DNA of 6,375 bases from assembly GCA_004525335.1 (NCBI GenBank), contig SPCL01000121.1, positions 1 through 6,375 of the forward strand. Direction: 5' to 3'. The notes under the pieces were generated by a model, which was given only the letters and a program-made list of their open reading frames with translations, made no database searches and was not told where the DNA came from. Below, one piece after another: positions 1-5,313 of the stretch. This DNA is from Thermodesulfobacteriales bacterium (GTDB taxonomy: Bacteria > Desulfobacterota_D > UBA1144 > Nemesobacterales > UBA2774). Every line of letters begins with the position of its first letter. Position 1 is the stretch's first letter. Position numbers and translations under genes: made by a program.

Positions 1-62
1 ATCGCTTCGCTAGTAACTACAAATCCCCCTTCAATTTGGTCATTGTAAACTTTTTTCTTCAT
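1..62 (-). CDS. N-terminal fragment of an unidentified protein, cut by window edge
   Basis: An ATG on the minus strand at 62-60 opens a frame that stays open to the window edge. It encodes 20 full residues beginning MKKKVYNDQIEGGFVV. An in-frame TGA seven codons upstream means the ATG is the first possible start. No Shine-Dalgarno sequence is visible. The fragment lies 92 bases downstream of the ABC-class ATPase on the same strand, so the two could be co-transcribed. The opening residues are protein-like and do not look like a signal peptide, but I recognise no family. It could be a chance open frame, since only 62 bases are visible. Confidence 0.35.
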   Translation of the reverse strand, partial: MKKKVYNDQIEGGFVVTSEA

Positions 63-93
63 ATGATAGAAATAGAGGTTTCATATAAGTACG

Positions 94-138
94 ACTGGTT
101 GCGCACTCGATTGCAACCGGTCCCCTTTTCCAAAGGGG
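94..138. repeat. two tandem hairpins downstream of the ABC-class ATPase
   Basis: Two inverted repeats lie back to back. The first pairs 94-102 with 113-121 (9 bp with one G-U pair, 10-nt loop). The second pairs 122-128 with 132-138 (CCCCTTT/AAAGGGG, 3-nt loop). A run of A (144-149 on the plus strand) precedes the hairpins in the direction of the minus-strand transcript, and no U-tract follows on either strand, so this is not a standard intrinsic terminator. It could stabilise the 3' end of the ATPase mRNA or be a copy of a dispersed palindromic repeat. Confidence 0.5.
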
Positions 139-154
139 GAGGAAAAAAATAGTA

Positions 155-1852
155 CTACATCTTCTGCTCAACTCTTAAGGTTCTAAGACGGTTTATTGCG
201 GCAGCAAGCTCAATCTTTCTGAACTCTGCGTAGTTACCTGATAATCGTGGGGTTAAAATATCAAGCCCTGATCGTCCAATATCTAGCATAACTAAACTCG
301 TTACCTGTCTGAATGATTTTTTGCCGTCCATGTACTTCTTAGCATATTGTATGGCGTCTCTAATGGCATTTATCTGACTGATTGAAACAATTTGCTCTAT
401 AGAGCTTAGATCAATAAGATTTGATCCAAATTCAATATCACTAATTTCATTTGGAGGAATTTCAATGCCGTCTTTCCCTTTACTACTATCTAGGCTTTCT
501 GCCAAGGGGATTCTGTCTCTAATCGTTCCGAAATAACTATCAATCTTCTGTACATCACTACGTTGATGAGCAATTTCTGTTGCTTCTTGCGTCATATTTT
601 GAGCTTTAAAGTCCGTCATTTGAATAACAAAATCAGCTATACCGAAATAATCTTCCGAGTGTCCGATAACCAATATAGAAGAAACCATGTATTCGTTATA
701 TAGATTTCTGGCATTATCAATATACGGGGTTATATATTCGTACTTCTCAGAAGCGTTTTCTCTTGAATTAGAATTGTGATACAGAAAGTTGTTGGCAGAT
801 GTGTTTTCATCAATGAGCAATACGTCCGCCCCAACTTCTACAGCTTCAATTATATTTACCGCTTGTGAGATGCCGGCGCTAGCGTTTTCTACGGAATAAA
901 AATCAGTCTTTTGTCCTGCGGAGAGGTTTTTTATAAACGGTGATAAGTCCACATTTTGAATACTTCTACCATCCTCCGCGCTTACTTTTACTGAATTGGG
1001 ATTACTGACAACATACTCCCTTCCATCTCCAGGAATATGGTTGTAAATACCTTGCTCGATAGCTTTTAAAAGTGTTGATTTGCCGTGATTATTCTCTCCT
1101 ACAATCAGAGTAATACCCCTCAATATTCCCATGCCGGTAATCTGACCTTTATTTGGAAGCTCTACGTCCATTTTTAAAGTATCAGGGGATATAAATGGGA
1201 CAGCACCGCTTTCTATAGGAAGTGAGCTTGTACCCGATTGTCTCGGCAATATGCTGTTTTCAGCGACAAAAGCGATAAGCTTTAGGTTCTCAAGTTCATT
1301 TCTTAGAAAGTCGGCGTCTTCTGAAGTTTCAATATGCTTGTACAGAGCATCTTTATCTAAGTTATCAAAGAAAAGTGAGTTGTTTATTATCTTAGGAAGT
1401 TTTTCAAAAAAGATATCTTTTGCCAGATGTCCTGCTACTACTTTCTCGCTAGTCGGTAGATCTATAGTAAACCGTATTTCTACAAAGGATTGATCAATAA
1501 ATGCAGTTGTCCGCTCTAAAATTTCCTGCCCTGGAGTATCAATCGAGATAAGTCCTGACATTTGTGATTCTTTAGAATAGAGTTGTATTGACTCATGAAA
1601 CTTGCGCGTAATAAAATCCCTAAGGGCAATCTCGCGAGACCTGTTGGTATATGTGTCTCTTGGGAATAAGGCAACACTCTGAGCAATTTTCACCCTCAAA
1701 CTACTTGGAGATGCAGTAGGATTACCTTGCACGTCATCTATATATAGTGTGTAGTCATTAAAAAGGTATTCTCCTTCGATAGACTTGTAGGATTTATAAG
1801 CCTCACCATCTATATTATGTAATATGTTTTTCAGCTCGAAATGTGCTTTCAT
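155..1852 (-). CDS. ABC-class P-loop ATPase of the COG3044 / PF09818 family
   Basis: This 565-residue cytoplasmic protein matches the stand-alone predicted ABC-class ATPase family, to which trypanosomal MRB1590 (an RNA-editing-associated ATPase) belongs. The bacterial role is not well established; nucleic-acid binding is suggested by the relatives. The family's N-terminal region is seen at about residues 20-60 (YKSIEGEYLF, YIDDVQGNP, SPSSLRVKI). Walker A is GENNHGKST at 252-260. A family block SAEDGR...VDLSPFI lies at 291-307, the signature-like ENASAGISQA at 322-331, Walker B VLLIDE with D348 and E349, and a possible switch histidine H398 in VIGHSEDYF. The length is close to family size and no membrane segment is visible. 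The ATG at 1852 keeps the conserved N-terminus, though no clear Shine-Dalgarno precedes it. It is transcribed away from the small acidic protein gene at 2032. The Walker A and signature motifs depart from what I recall as usual for the family. Confidence 0.88.
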   Translation of the reverse strand: MKAHFELKNILHNIDGEAYKSYKSIEGEYLFNDYTLYIDDVQGNPTASPSSLRVKIAQSVALFPRDTYTNRSREIALRDFITRKFHESIQLYSKESQMSGLISIDTPGQEILERTTAFIDQSFVEIRFTIDLPTSEKVVAGHLAKDIFFEKLPKIINNSLFFDNLDKDALYKHIETSEDADFLRNELENLKLIAFVAENSILPRQSGTSSLPIESGAVPFISPDTLKMDVELPNKGQITGMGILRGITLIVGENNHGKSTLLKAIEQGIYNHIPGDGREYVVSNPNSVKVSAEDGRSIQNVDLSPFIKNLSAGQKTDFYSVENASAGISQAVNIIEAVEVGADVLLIDENTSANNFLYHNSNSRENASEKYEYITPYIDNARNLYNEYMVSSILVIGHSEDYFGIADFVIQMTDFKAQNMTQEATEIAHQRSDVQKIDSYFGTIRDRIPLAESLDSSKGKDGIEIPPNEISDIEFGSNLIDLSSIEQIVSISQINAIRDAIQYAKKYMDGKKSFRQVTSLVMLDIGRSGLDILTPRLSGNYAEFRKIELAAAINRLRTLRVEQKM

Positions 1853-1980
1853 AATTTAGCGATTACTCAGCGTTTTAGATATGTAATAATTACCCTGTTT
1901 GAAGGGAAGTATGAAAGAATATATCCGCAAAGCAACTTAAATAGAAGTGGACTTTACATCCAAACTATATAAATTGCGCT

Positions 1981-1990
1981 TTGTTAACAA
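1981..1990. promoter_or_regulatory. 10-bp perfect palindrome in the divergent intergenic region
   Basis: TTGTTAACAA is a perfect palindrome lying 41 bases before the start of the secreted acidic protein gene, in the 179-base gap shared with the divergent ATPase gene. Its position would suit an operator for either gene. The gap is AT-rich and a 10-bp palindrome can arise by chance. A TATAAA at 1968-1973 just upstream could be a -10 element, but no matching -35 was found at the usual spacing. Confidence 0.2.
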
Positions 1991-2031
1991 GTTGATAAAA
2001 AGCGAAATAGATGTTTAACTAGGAGAAGGTT

Positions 2032-2289
2032 ATGAGTAGTAATAAACAAATTAATTTTATTTCATTATCTATTTTCATAGCTGTCTTTCTTGTTGTCGGT
2101 TTTTTGGGATTTAATACCAAAAACGTGTTTGCTCAAGATCAAGATAATTATGAAGTTCCTCAATATGATAATCCTGTTGATGCCGATGACTTTGATAATA
2201 ACCAGCCACAAAACCCCGATCCGGGATTTGTGGAAGAACAGGAGCCGGGTGAATATAACCAGTCTGACGATACAACAGAACTAAATTAA
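2032..2289 (+). CDS. small secreted acidic protein of unknown function
   Basis: An 85-residue protein with a Sec signal peptide: a short polar start with one lysine (K5), a hydrophobic core at about residues 9-27 and a likely signal peptidase I site after NVFA (A34). The predicted mature part (35-85) is 51 residues with 16 Asp/Glu and no Lys or Arg. It is rich in Asn, Gln and Pro and looks disordered, for example QDQDNYEVPQYDNP and NNQPQNPDPG. There is no cysteine, so it is not a lipoprotein. It is expected in the periplasm or outside the cell. A strong Shine-Dalgarno AGGAG (2021-2025, six bases before ATG) fixes the start. No terminator separates it from the acidic lipoprotein gene 162 bases downstream. 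I do not recognise a family; metal or cation binding is possible from the charge but is only a guess. Confidence 0.7.
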   Translation: MSSNKQINFISLSIFIAVFLVVGFLGFNTKNVFAQDQDNYEVPQYDNPVDADDFDNNQPQNPDPGFVEEQEPGEYNQSDDTTELN

Positions 2290-2451
2290 GACGATTACTG
2301 AACAATTGGCTTCAACTAATTTCAAAATGTTATAGATTTCAGTCAATAAATATTGTAAATTTGTACATAGGTGTTTTATATGACCCGGTTGGATATATGA
2401 GTTGTGTATAAAATTTATATCTATGAAAAACTTTAAGGAGGTATTGGTTCT

Positions 2452-2688
2452 ATGTTAAGAAGCTTCATTTTATTTGCTGGATTAGTTCTAGCATTAGGTT
2501 TAGCAGGATGTCCTCAACAGGCTGAAGAGCCTGCAGGGGAAGTAGATGTTGTGGTTGAAGAAGTTCAAGACGCTGACGGTGATACTGCGGAAATGGCAGA
2601 AGAAGTAGTGGAAGAAGCGCCAGCTGCAGATGATGCAACGGATTCAGCTAATGACACCATGGACAAAGCAAACGAGGCAACTCAATAG
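2452..2688 (+). CDS. small acidic lipoprotein of unknown function
   Basis: A 78-residue protein with a textbook lipoprotein signal: MLRSFILFAG followed by the lipobox LAGC, so C20 should be lipidated and the protein membrane-anchored. The residue after Cys is Pro, not Asp, so outer-membrane sorting is likely if Lol rules apply. The mature part carries 20 Asp/Glu against one Lys (K72). It is low-complexity Ala/Glu/Asp/Val sequence with no visible fold or domain. The very strong Shine-Dalgarno TAAGGAGGT (2434-2442) lies nine bases before ATG and settles the start. A TATAAA at 2407-2412 may be a -10 box, without a convincing -35. An intrinsic terminator follows at 2737-2778. Such short acidic lipoproteins are common and usually unnamed; their composition diverges too fast to infer function. 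Confidence 0.75.
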   Translation: MLRSFILFAGLVLALGLAGCPQQAEEPAGEVDVVVEEVQDADGDTAEMAEEVVEEAPAADDATDSANDTMDKANEATQ

Positions 2689-2736
2689 CGCTGTCTGTTT
2701 TCTCGTTACTAGAAACAAAAAATAATGAATTTTACT

Positions 2737-2778
2737 GGAATAGGGGGATAGTAATATTTCTCCTATTCCTTTTTTTTT
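2737..2778 (+). terminator. intrinsic terminator of the acidic lipoprotein gene
   Basis: GGAATAGG (2737-2744) pairs perfectly with CCTATTCC (2762-2769). Four more pairs, two of them G-U, extend the stem to 12 bp around a 9-nt loop. Nine T residues (2770-2778) follow immediately. It lies about 50 bases after the lipoprotein stop codon, as expected for a plus-strand terminator. Confidence 0.9.
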
Positions 2779-2948
2779 GCGGTGACCGGAAAGATAGGAA
2801 CAAATTCTTAGATATTCAAGTTTAACAACCTTCCATCAAACCTATACTATCCATATACTTGAGCTATTTTTTTTGCCTTATCATATAAGCAAAATTAGAT
2901 CTCATAACTAAATAGTAGATATAGTATCTTTATACTGCTCCCCATTAA

Positions 2949-3077
2949 GAACGAAGTATAATTAAGTTGGTAAAAACTCGATACGGCTACATTCATTCAG
3001 CACTTGGATGCCGTACACCTGTTTAGGCGGAGCTGGAATATTGCAAGAATCATACTTTACATTTAAAGGTTTCTTGA
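2949..3077 (+). pseudogene. remnant of an IS3-type transposase C-terminus
   Basis: Read in the frame of 2979, the DNA encodes RYGYIHSALGCRTPV, then a TAG at 3024-3026, then AELEYCKNHTLHLKVS and a TGA at 3075-3077. The core HSALGxRTPxE-like string matches the very end of the DDE integrase domain of IS3/IS481-type transposases, usually seen as RPHSALGYRTPAE. An in-frame stop lies 5' at 2946-2948, there is no start codon, and the internal TAG breaks the motif, so this is a fossil. No inverted repeats or target duplication are visible. It marks a past insertion upstream of the metzincin gene. The match covers only about ten residues, so chance is not excluded. Confidence 0.5.
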
Positions 3078-3122
3078 ATAATTTACTTCTGAGTCATTAC
3101 AACTATTATTCAAAATATTGGC

Positions 3123-3128
3123 TATAAT
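3123..3128 (+). promoter_or_regulatory. possible -10 element for the metzincin gene
   Basis: A perfect TATAAT lies 68 bases before the metzincin ATG. It is preceded by TTGGC, which narrowly misses the extended -10 TGN motif. No good -35 box is found at 16-18 bases: TTACAA at 3097-3102 gives a 20-base spacer. The region is AT-rich, so the hexamer alone is weak evidence. Confidence 0.3.
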
Positions 3129-3196
3129 CTTTGTTAAGGTATTATCGGTATTTAATCATCTAGACCCTACTATATTATCAGCAGTGAGGAGAGAAT

Positions 3197-4573
3197 ATGA
3201 AGAAAGTGATTAAAACACTCAATCTTTTTGTATTACTCATTTTAATAGCAGCAACTATAGGATGTGATAGTAATAACGAATCGGAAGCGGACCAGATTTT
3301 AAGGGCCGTACTCGCCGACATCGGGCCGTTCCAACCGATCCAACTCGACACCAAAACTTTGGCTTCGTCTGTTCAGGATGGAGAGAGCATTCAGCTTCCA
3401 TTCGTCAAGAAAGAAAACATACTCACCAGGGCAGACGTACAACTGACACTCAGAAACCTGCGCAACGCAGACCTCACCGAGGCATATATAAAAGACGAAG
3501 ACGATCAGAGTTTCGAGATAGTTCCGCTCGAGGAGCCGGCCACCTATCAAGGCATGGTAGTGGATAAACCCGGTGTTGCCGTATTCACCATCAACGACCA
3601 AGTAATTGAAGGAAACATACTGATGGACCCAGAGGGCTGGTCTATTATTGAGCCTATTGATCCTCTGTTGCGTCAACATGGAGTTAACGAAGCAGACCGC
3701 CAAGTGGTGCTCAAGAAATATAACCATATTGCCTACAATGTAAGAGACCGCTTAGATACGAACTTCAACACAGATGCTGACATACTTGGTGGTCTGGAGT
3801 CACCCCTCACAACAACAGAGGCCGGAGACGAACAGCTAGTCATGTCCGCAGTTGCCGACGGTGATAGCGACTTCTATCGGCTTTACCCTCCAGACTCTGT
3901 GATGCCTTTCTGGCTGAAAGAAGAAGCACTGCTGAATGTCATAGACTGGCAATTTAACTGCATTGAGCCCGAGCAGAACGAACACAACTCATACGCACTT
4001 TGCGACAATGATTTTGACGGTGGCTCGAACGGTTTCCAAGCAAGGGTGAGGATAGACCGTCTGGAAGTATGGAAGGCGGGCGGCCCAAAAAGTACAGAAC
4101 GTGAAGCACTTTTACGTGATTCGATCCGAATGACACATCAGTCAGATCCTCCTTGCTGCGGAGAGCCTCACACGGCAGGTCGTTCAGACCTCGTCTACTT
4201 TTTCAGTGGGCGCAACCTTGAAGGCGGTACAGGAGTCGCTGCAAGTGTTGGTGGGCTTAGCATCTACGATGGGTGTTTCGAAGAAGGCCTCCCGATCTGT
4301 CATCATGCCTTGAGCCAATTTGTGCCGAACGAGGAATTTCCAGCCACTGTCTACTTCCAGGAGATACTGGTCGCTCATGAAATCGGCCACGTTGTTGGTG
4401 GCGAAGAGCAAATCAATCCATTTCCCAATTGCTGGCTTTTCGATGAACAGTGCGGCACTAATCTCATGGGCTCAATTGGGTTCAACACCCAGGACGTCGT
4501 CTACCTCTTCACGGAGGAAGACGCGCAAGGGGTTATGGGTCCATTGATGCAAGAACGGCTGAGCGCTGAGTAG
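3197..4573 (+). CDS. reprolysin/ADAM-like zinc metzincin, lipoprotein
   Basis: A 458-residue extracytoplasmic metalloprotease. Residues 1-23 form a lipoprotein signal (hydrophobic 9-22, lipobox TIGC, C23). Residues about 117-155 (TYQGMVVDKPGVAVF, IEGNILM, WSIIEPID) resemble the M12B propeptide. The catalytic domain begins near 215 (VMSAVADGDSDFYRLY), includes RIDRLEVWK at 285-293 and DLVYFFSGRNLEGG at 331-344, and carries the zinc motif HEIGHVVGGEE at 394-404. H394 and H398 are ligands and E395 is catalytic. The third position is E404 where His or Asp is usual. NLMGS with M424 is the likely Met-turn. Eight cysteines after C23 may form disulfides. GAGGAG (3186-3191) sets the start. The body is clearly richer in G+C (34 of 60 in both 3301-3360 and 4021-4080) than the signal region (16 of 60 in 3201-3260) or neighbours, suggesting transfer. 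A sorting tail lies out of frame just after the stop. The substrate is unknown. Confidence 0.82.
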   Translation: MKKVIKTLNLFVLLILIAATIGCDSNNESEADQILRAVLADIGPFQPIQLDTKTLASSVQDGESIQLPFVKKENILTRADVQLTLRNLRNADLTEAYIKDEDDQSFEIVPLEEPATYQGMVVDKPGVAVFTINDQVIEGNILMDPEGWSIIEPIDPLLRQHGVNEADRQVVLKKYNHIAYNVRDRLDTNFNTDADILGGLESPLTTTEAGDEQLVMSAVADGDSDFYRLYPPDSVMPFWLKEEALLNVIDWQFNCIEPEQNEHNSYALCDNDFDGGSNGFQARVRIDRLEVWKAGGPKSTEREALLRDSIRMTHQSDPPCCGEPHTAGRSDLVYFFSGRNLEGGTGVAASVGGLSIYDGCFEEGLPICHHALSQFVPNEEFPATVYFQEILVAHEIGHVVGGEEQINPFPNCWLFDEQCGTNLMGSIGFNTQDVVYLFTEEDAQGVMGPLMQERLSAE

Positions 4574-4701
4574 ATAAGCTTTCGCCAGTGCTGCCCGCGG
4601 CTCAAGTACCAACCTTATCCAAATGGGCCTTAATTTCAATGACAGCCCTTCTTGGAATAGTTGGATTTATGGTCATGAGAAGAAGGAAAGTCACTGCTTA
4701 A
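4570..4701 (+). pseudogene. out-of-frame VPTL-type (IPTL-CTERM-like) sorting tail of the metzincin
   Basis: The frame starting at 4570 encodes VDKLSPVLPAAQ, then VPTLSKWALISM (4606-4641), a hydrophobic stretch TALLGIVGFMVM, then RRRKVTA and TAA (4699-4701). This is the three-part layout of an exosortase-type C-terminal signal: motif, transmembrane helix, Arg-rich end. It closely follows the IPTLxxWG tails that are paired with exosortase H; here Val replaces Ile and Ala replaces Gly. It has no start codon or ribosome binding site of its own. An in-frame TGA at 4567-4569 blocks extension upstream. Restoring one base at the metzincin's final GAG (GAGTAG to GAGGTAG) joins the two as RLSAE-VDKLSPV without a gap, so this is best read as the frameshifted end of that gene. 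Confidence 0.75.
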
Positions 4702-4732
4702 AATTTAAAAACACTACAATTTAAAGTAACTT

Positions 4733-4774
4733 AAAGGGAGCTTAGGGAGATAATCTCCCTAAGCTCCCTTTTTT
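4733..4774 (+). terminator. strong intrinsic terminator after the metzincin unit
   Basis: A perfect inverted repeat pairs 4733-4750 with 4754-4771 (18 bp, core AGGGAGCTTAGGGAGA) around a 3-nt TAA loop. Its 3' arm runs into a T-run, 4769-4774. It lies 31 bases after the stop of the sorting tail, so it fits a transcript covering both metzincin and tail. The opposite strand has only a short TTTAA after the stem, so action on minus-strand transcripts would be weaker. Confidence 0.92.
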
Positions 4775-5086
4775 GCAGGCGGTGCCTACTTCCATAAGAG
4801 TTCTGCGTACCTCTATTGCCTGATTCAAACTCCATTGTTAATCCGACCCTCTTAAGATATTTAGAAATTGTACGCTTGCGGGCGCTGCCCGCATTCCAAC
4901 TTAAATCCTTCTTGACAAAAGGGGAGCAGTACACCTCCATATAAAAGGAATACTATCCGTATATAGGTGCCTGTAGGATGTCAATAATTTCAAAACACCC
5001 ATATTTGATAGATTTAATCTCCGAATATTAGAAGATAATAAATACATTCTTGTATACACATTGTATCGAAGATACAATAATAGTTA
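4775..5086. other. intergenic region before xseB, no gene recognised
   Basis: This 312-base stretch carries a small GC-rich hairpin at 4878-4892 (GCGGGC, loop GCT, GCCCGC), a consensus-like TTGACA at 4912-4917 and a promoter-like inverted repeat next to xseB (5050-5078). TTGACA and the TATAAA at 4940-4945 are 22 bases apart, too far for a standard promoter. A 69-codon minus-strand frame (4940-4731) crosses it but lacks a ribosome binding site and ends inside the terminator stem, so I do not call it. No tRNA or known RNA is seen. Confidence 0.5.
5050..5078 (+). promoter_or_regulatory. candidate xseB promoter overlapping an inverted repeat
   Basis: TTGTAT (5050-5055) and TACAAT (5073-5078) are 17 bases apart, the ideal spacing; the -10 matches consensus at five of six positions but the -35 at only three. 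ATTGTATC (5060-5067) and GATACAAT (5071-5078) form a perfect 8-bp inverted repeat with a 3-base loop, covering the spacer and -10 box. A TGTATACA palindrome (5051-5058) overlaps the -35. A repressor site is possible. Transcription would start near 5085, only about two bases before the xseB ATG, implying a leaderless or nearly leaderless mRNA. Confidence 0.4.
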
Positions 5087-5308
5087 ATGAAATCGTTTGA
5101 AGATTCTATGAATGAATTAAAGGAAATAGTTGAAAAGCTTCAAAGCGGAAACCTGCCTCTTGAAGAATCCATAAAACTTTTTCAAGAAGGCACCAAGCTA
5201 ATTGCCTTTTCACATAAAAAACTCGATCAAATACAAAAGAAAGTGAAGATTCTGGTAGAAGATAAAGATGGGGAACTCATAACCAAAGATTTCAATACTG
5301 AAGATTAA
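5087..5308 (+). CDS. xseB: exodeoxyribonuclease VII small subunit
   Basis: A 73-residue protein with the whole XseB pattern: SFEDSMNELKEIVEKLQSG, then NLPLEESIKLFQEGTKL, then a second helix KKLDQIQKKVKILVE and an acidic tail ending NTED. XseB is a helical hairpin. Several copies bind the large subunit XseA to make exonuclease VII, which degrades single-stranded DNA from both ends in the cytoplasm. XseA is not in this window. Length is typical. The ATG at 5087 keeps the family N-terminus; the ATG at 5108 would remove it. No Shine-Dalgarno precedes the start, in keeping with a possible leaderless transcript. Five bases separate it from ispA, so the two are surely co-transcribed and probably translationally coupled. 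Confidence 0.95.
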   Translation: MKSFEDSMNELKEIVEKLQSGNLPLEESIKLFQEGTKLIAFSHKKLDQIQKKVKILVEDKDGELITKDFNTED

Positions 5309-5313
5309 TCATT

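Larger units (their letters stand above)
2779..3196. other. AT-rich intergenic region before the metzincin gene
   Basis: This 418-base stretch has no intact gene. It holds a decayed transposase C-terminus (2949-3077) and a possible promoter (TATAAT at 3123-3128). It ends in the GAGGAG ribosome binding site (3186-3191) of the metzincin gene. I see no tRNA, small RNA or further terminator. The T-run near 2866-2873 has no adjacent hairpin. Confidence 0.6.

Noticed and set aside
1251..1493. An 80-codon plus-strand open frame
   Set aside because: It lies opposite the conserved ATPase gene and has no ribosome binding site or recognisable protein; a shadow frame.
2423..2458. An 11-codon frame (MKNFKEVLVLC) whose stop overlaps the lipoprotein ATG, like a coupled leader peptide
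   Set aside because: It has no ribosome binding site of its own and runs through the strong Shine-Dalgarno of the lipoprotein gene; most likely chance.
2815..2873. TCAAGT...ACTTGA arms followed by a T-run as a second terminator
   Set aside because: The arms are only 6 bp and the loop is tens of bases long; not a workable hairpin.
4731..4940. A 69-codon minus-strand open frame containing an HTH-like string RTISKYLKRVGL
   Set aside because: No ribosome binding site, its end lies inside the perfect terminator stem, and no family is recognised. A degraded transposase cannot be excluded.
4912..4945. TTGACA and TATAAA as a promoter pair
   Set aside because: The 22-base spacer is too long for a standard sigma-70 promoter.
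2844..4963. Near-identical 14-mers ATACTATCC(A/G)TATA at 2844-2857 and 4950-4963 in two intergenic regions
   Set aside because: One mismatch over 14 AT-rich bases in about 1 kb of non-coding DNA is within chance; no third copy was seen.
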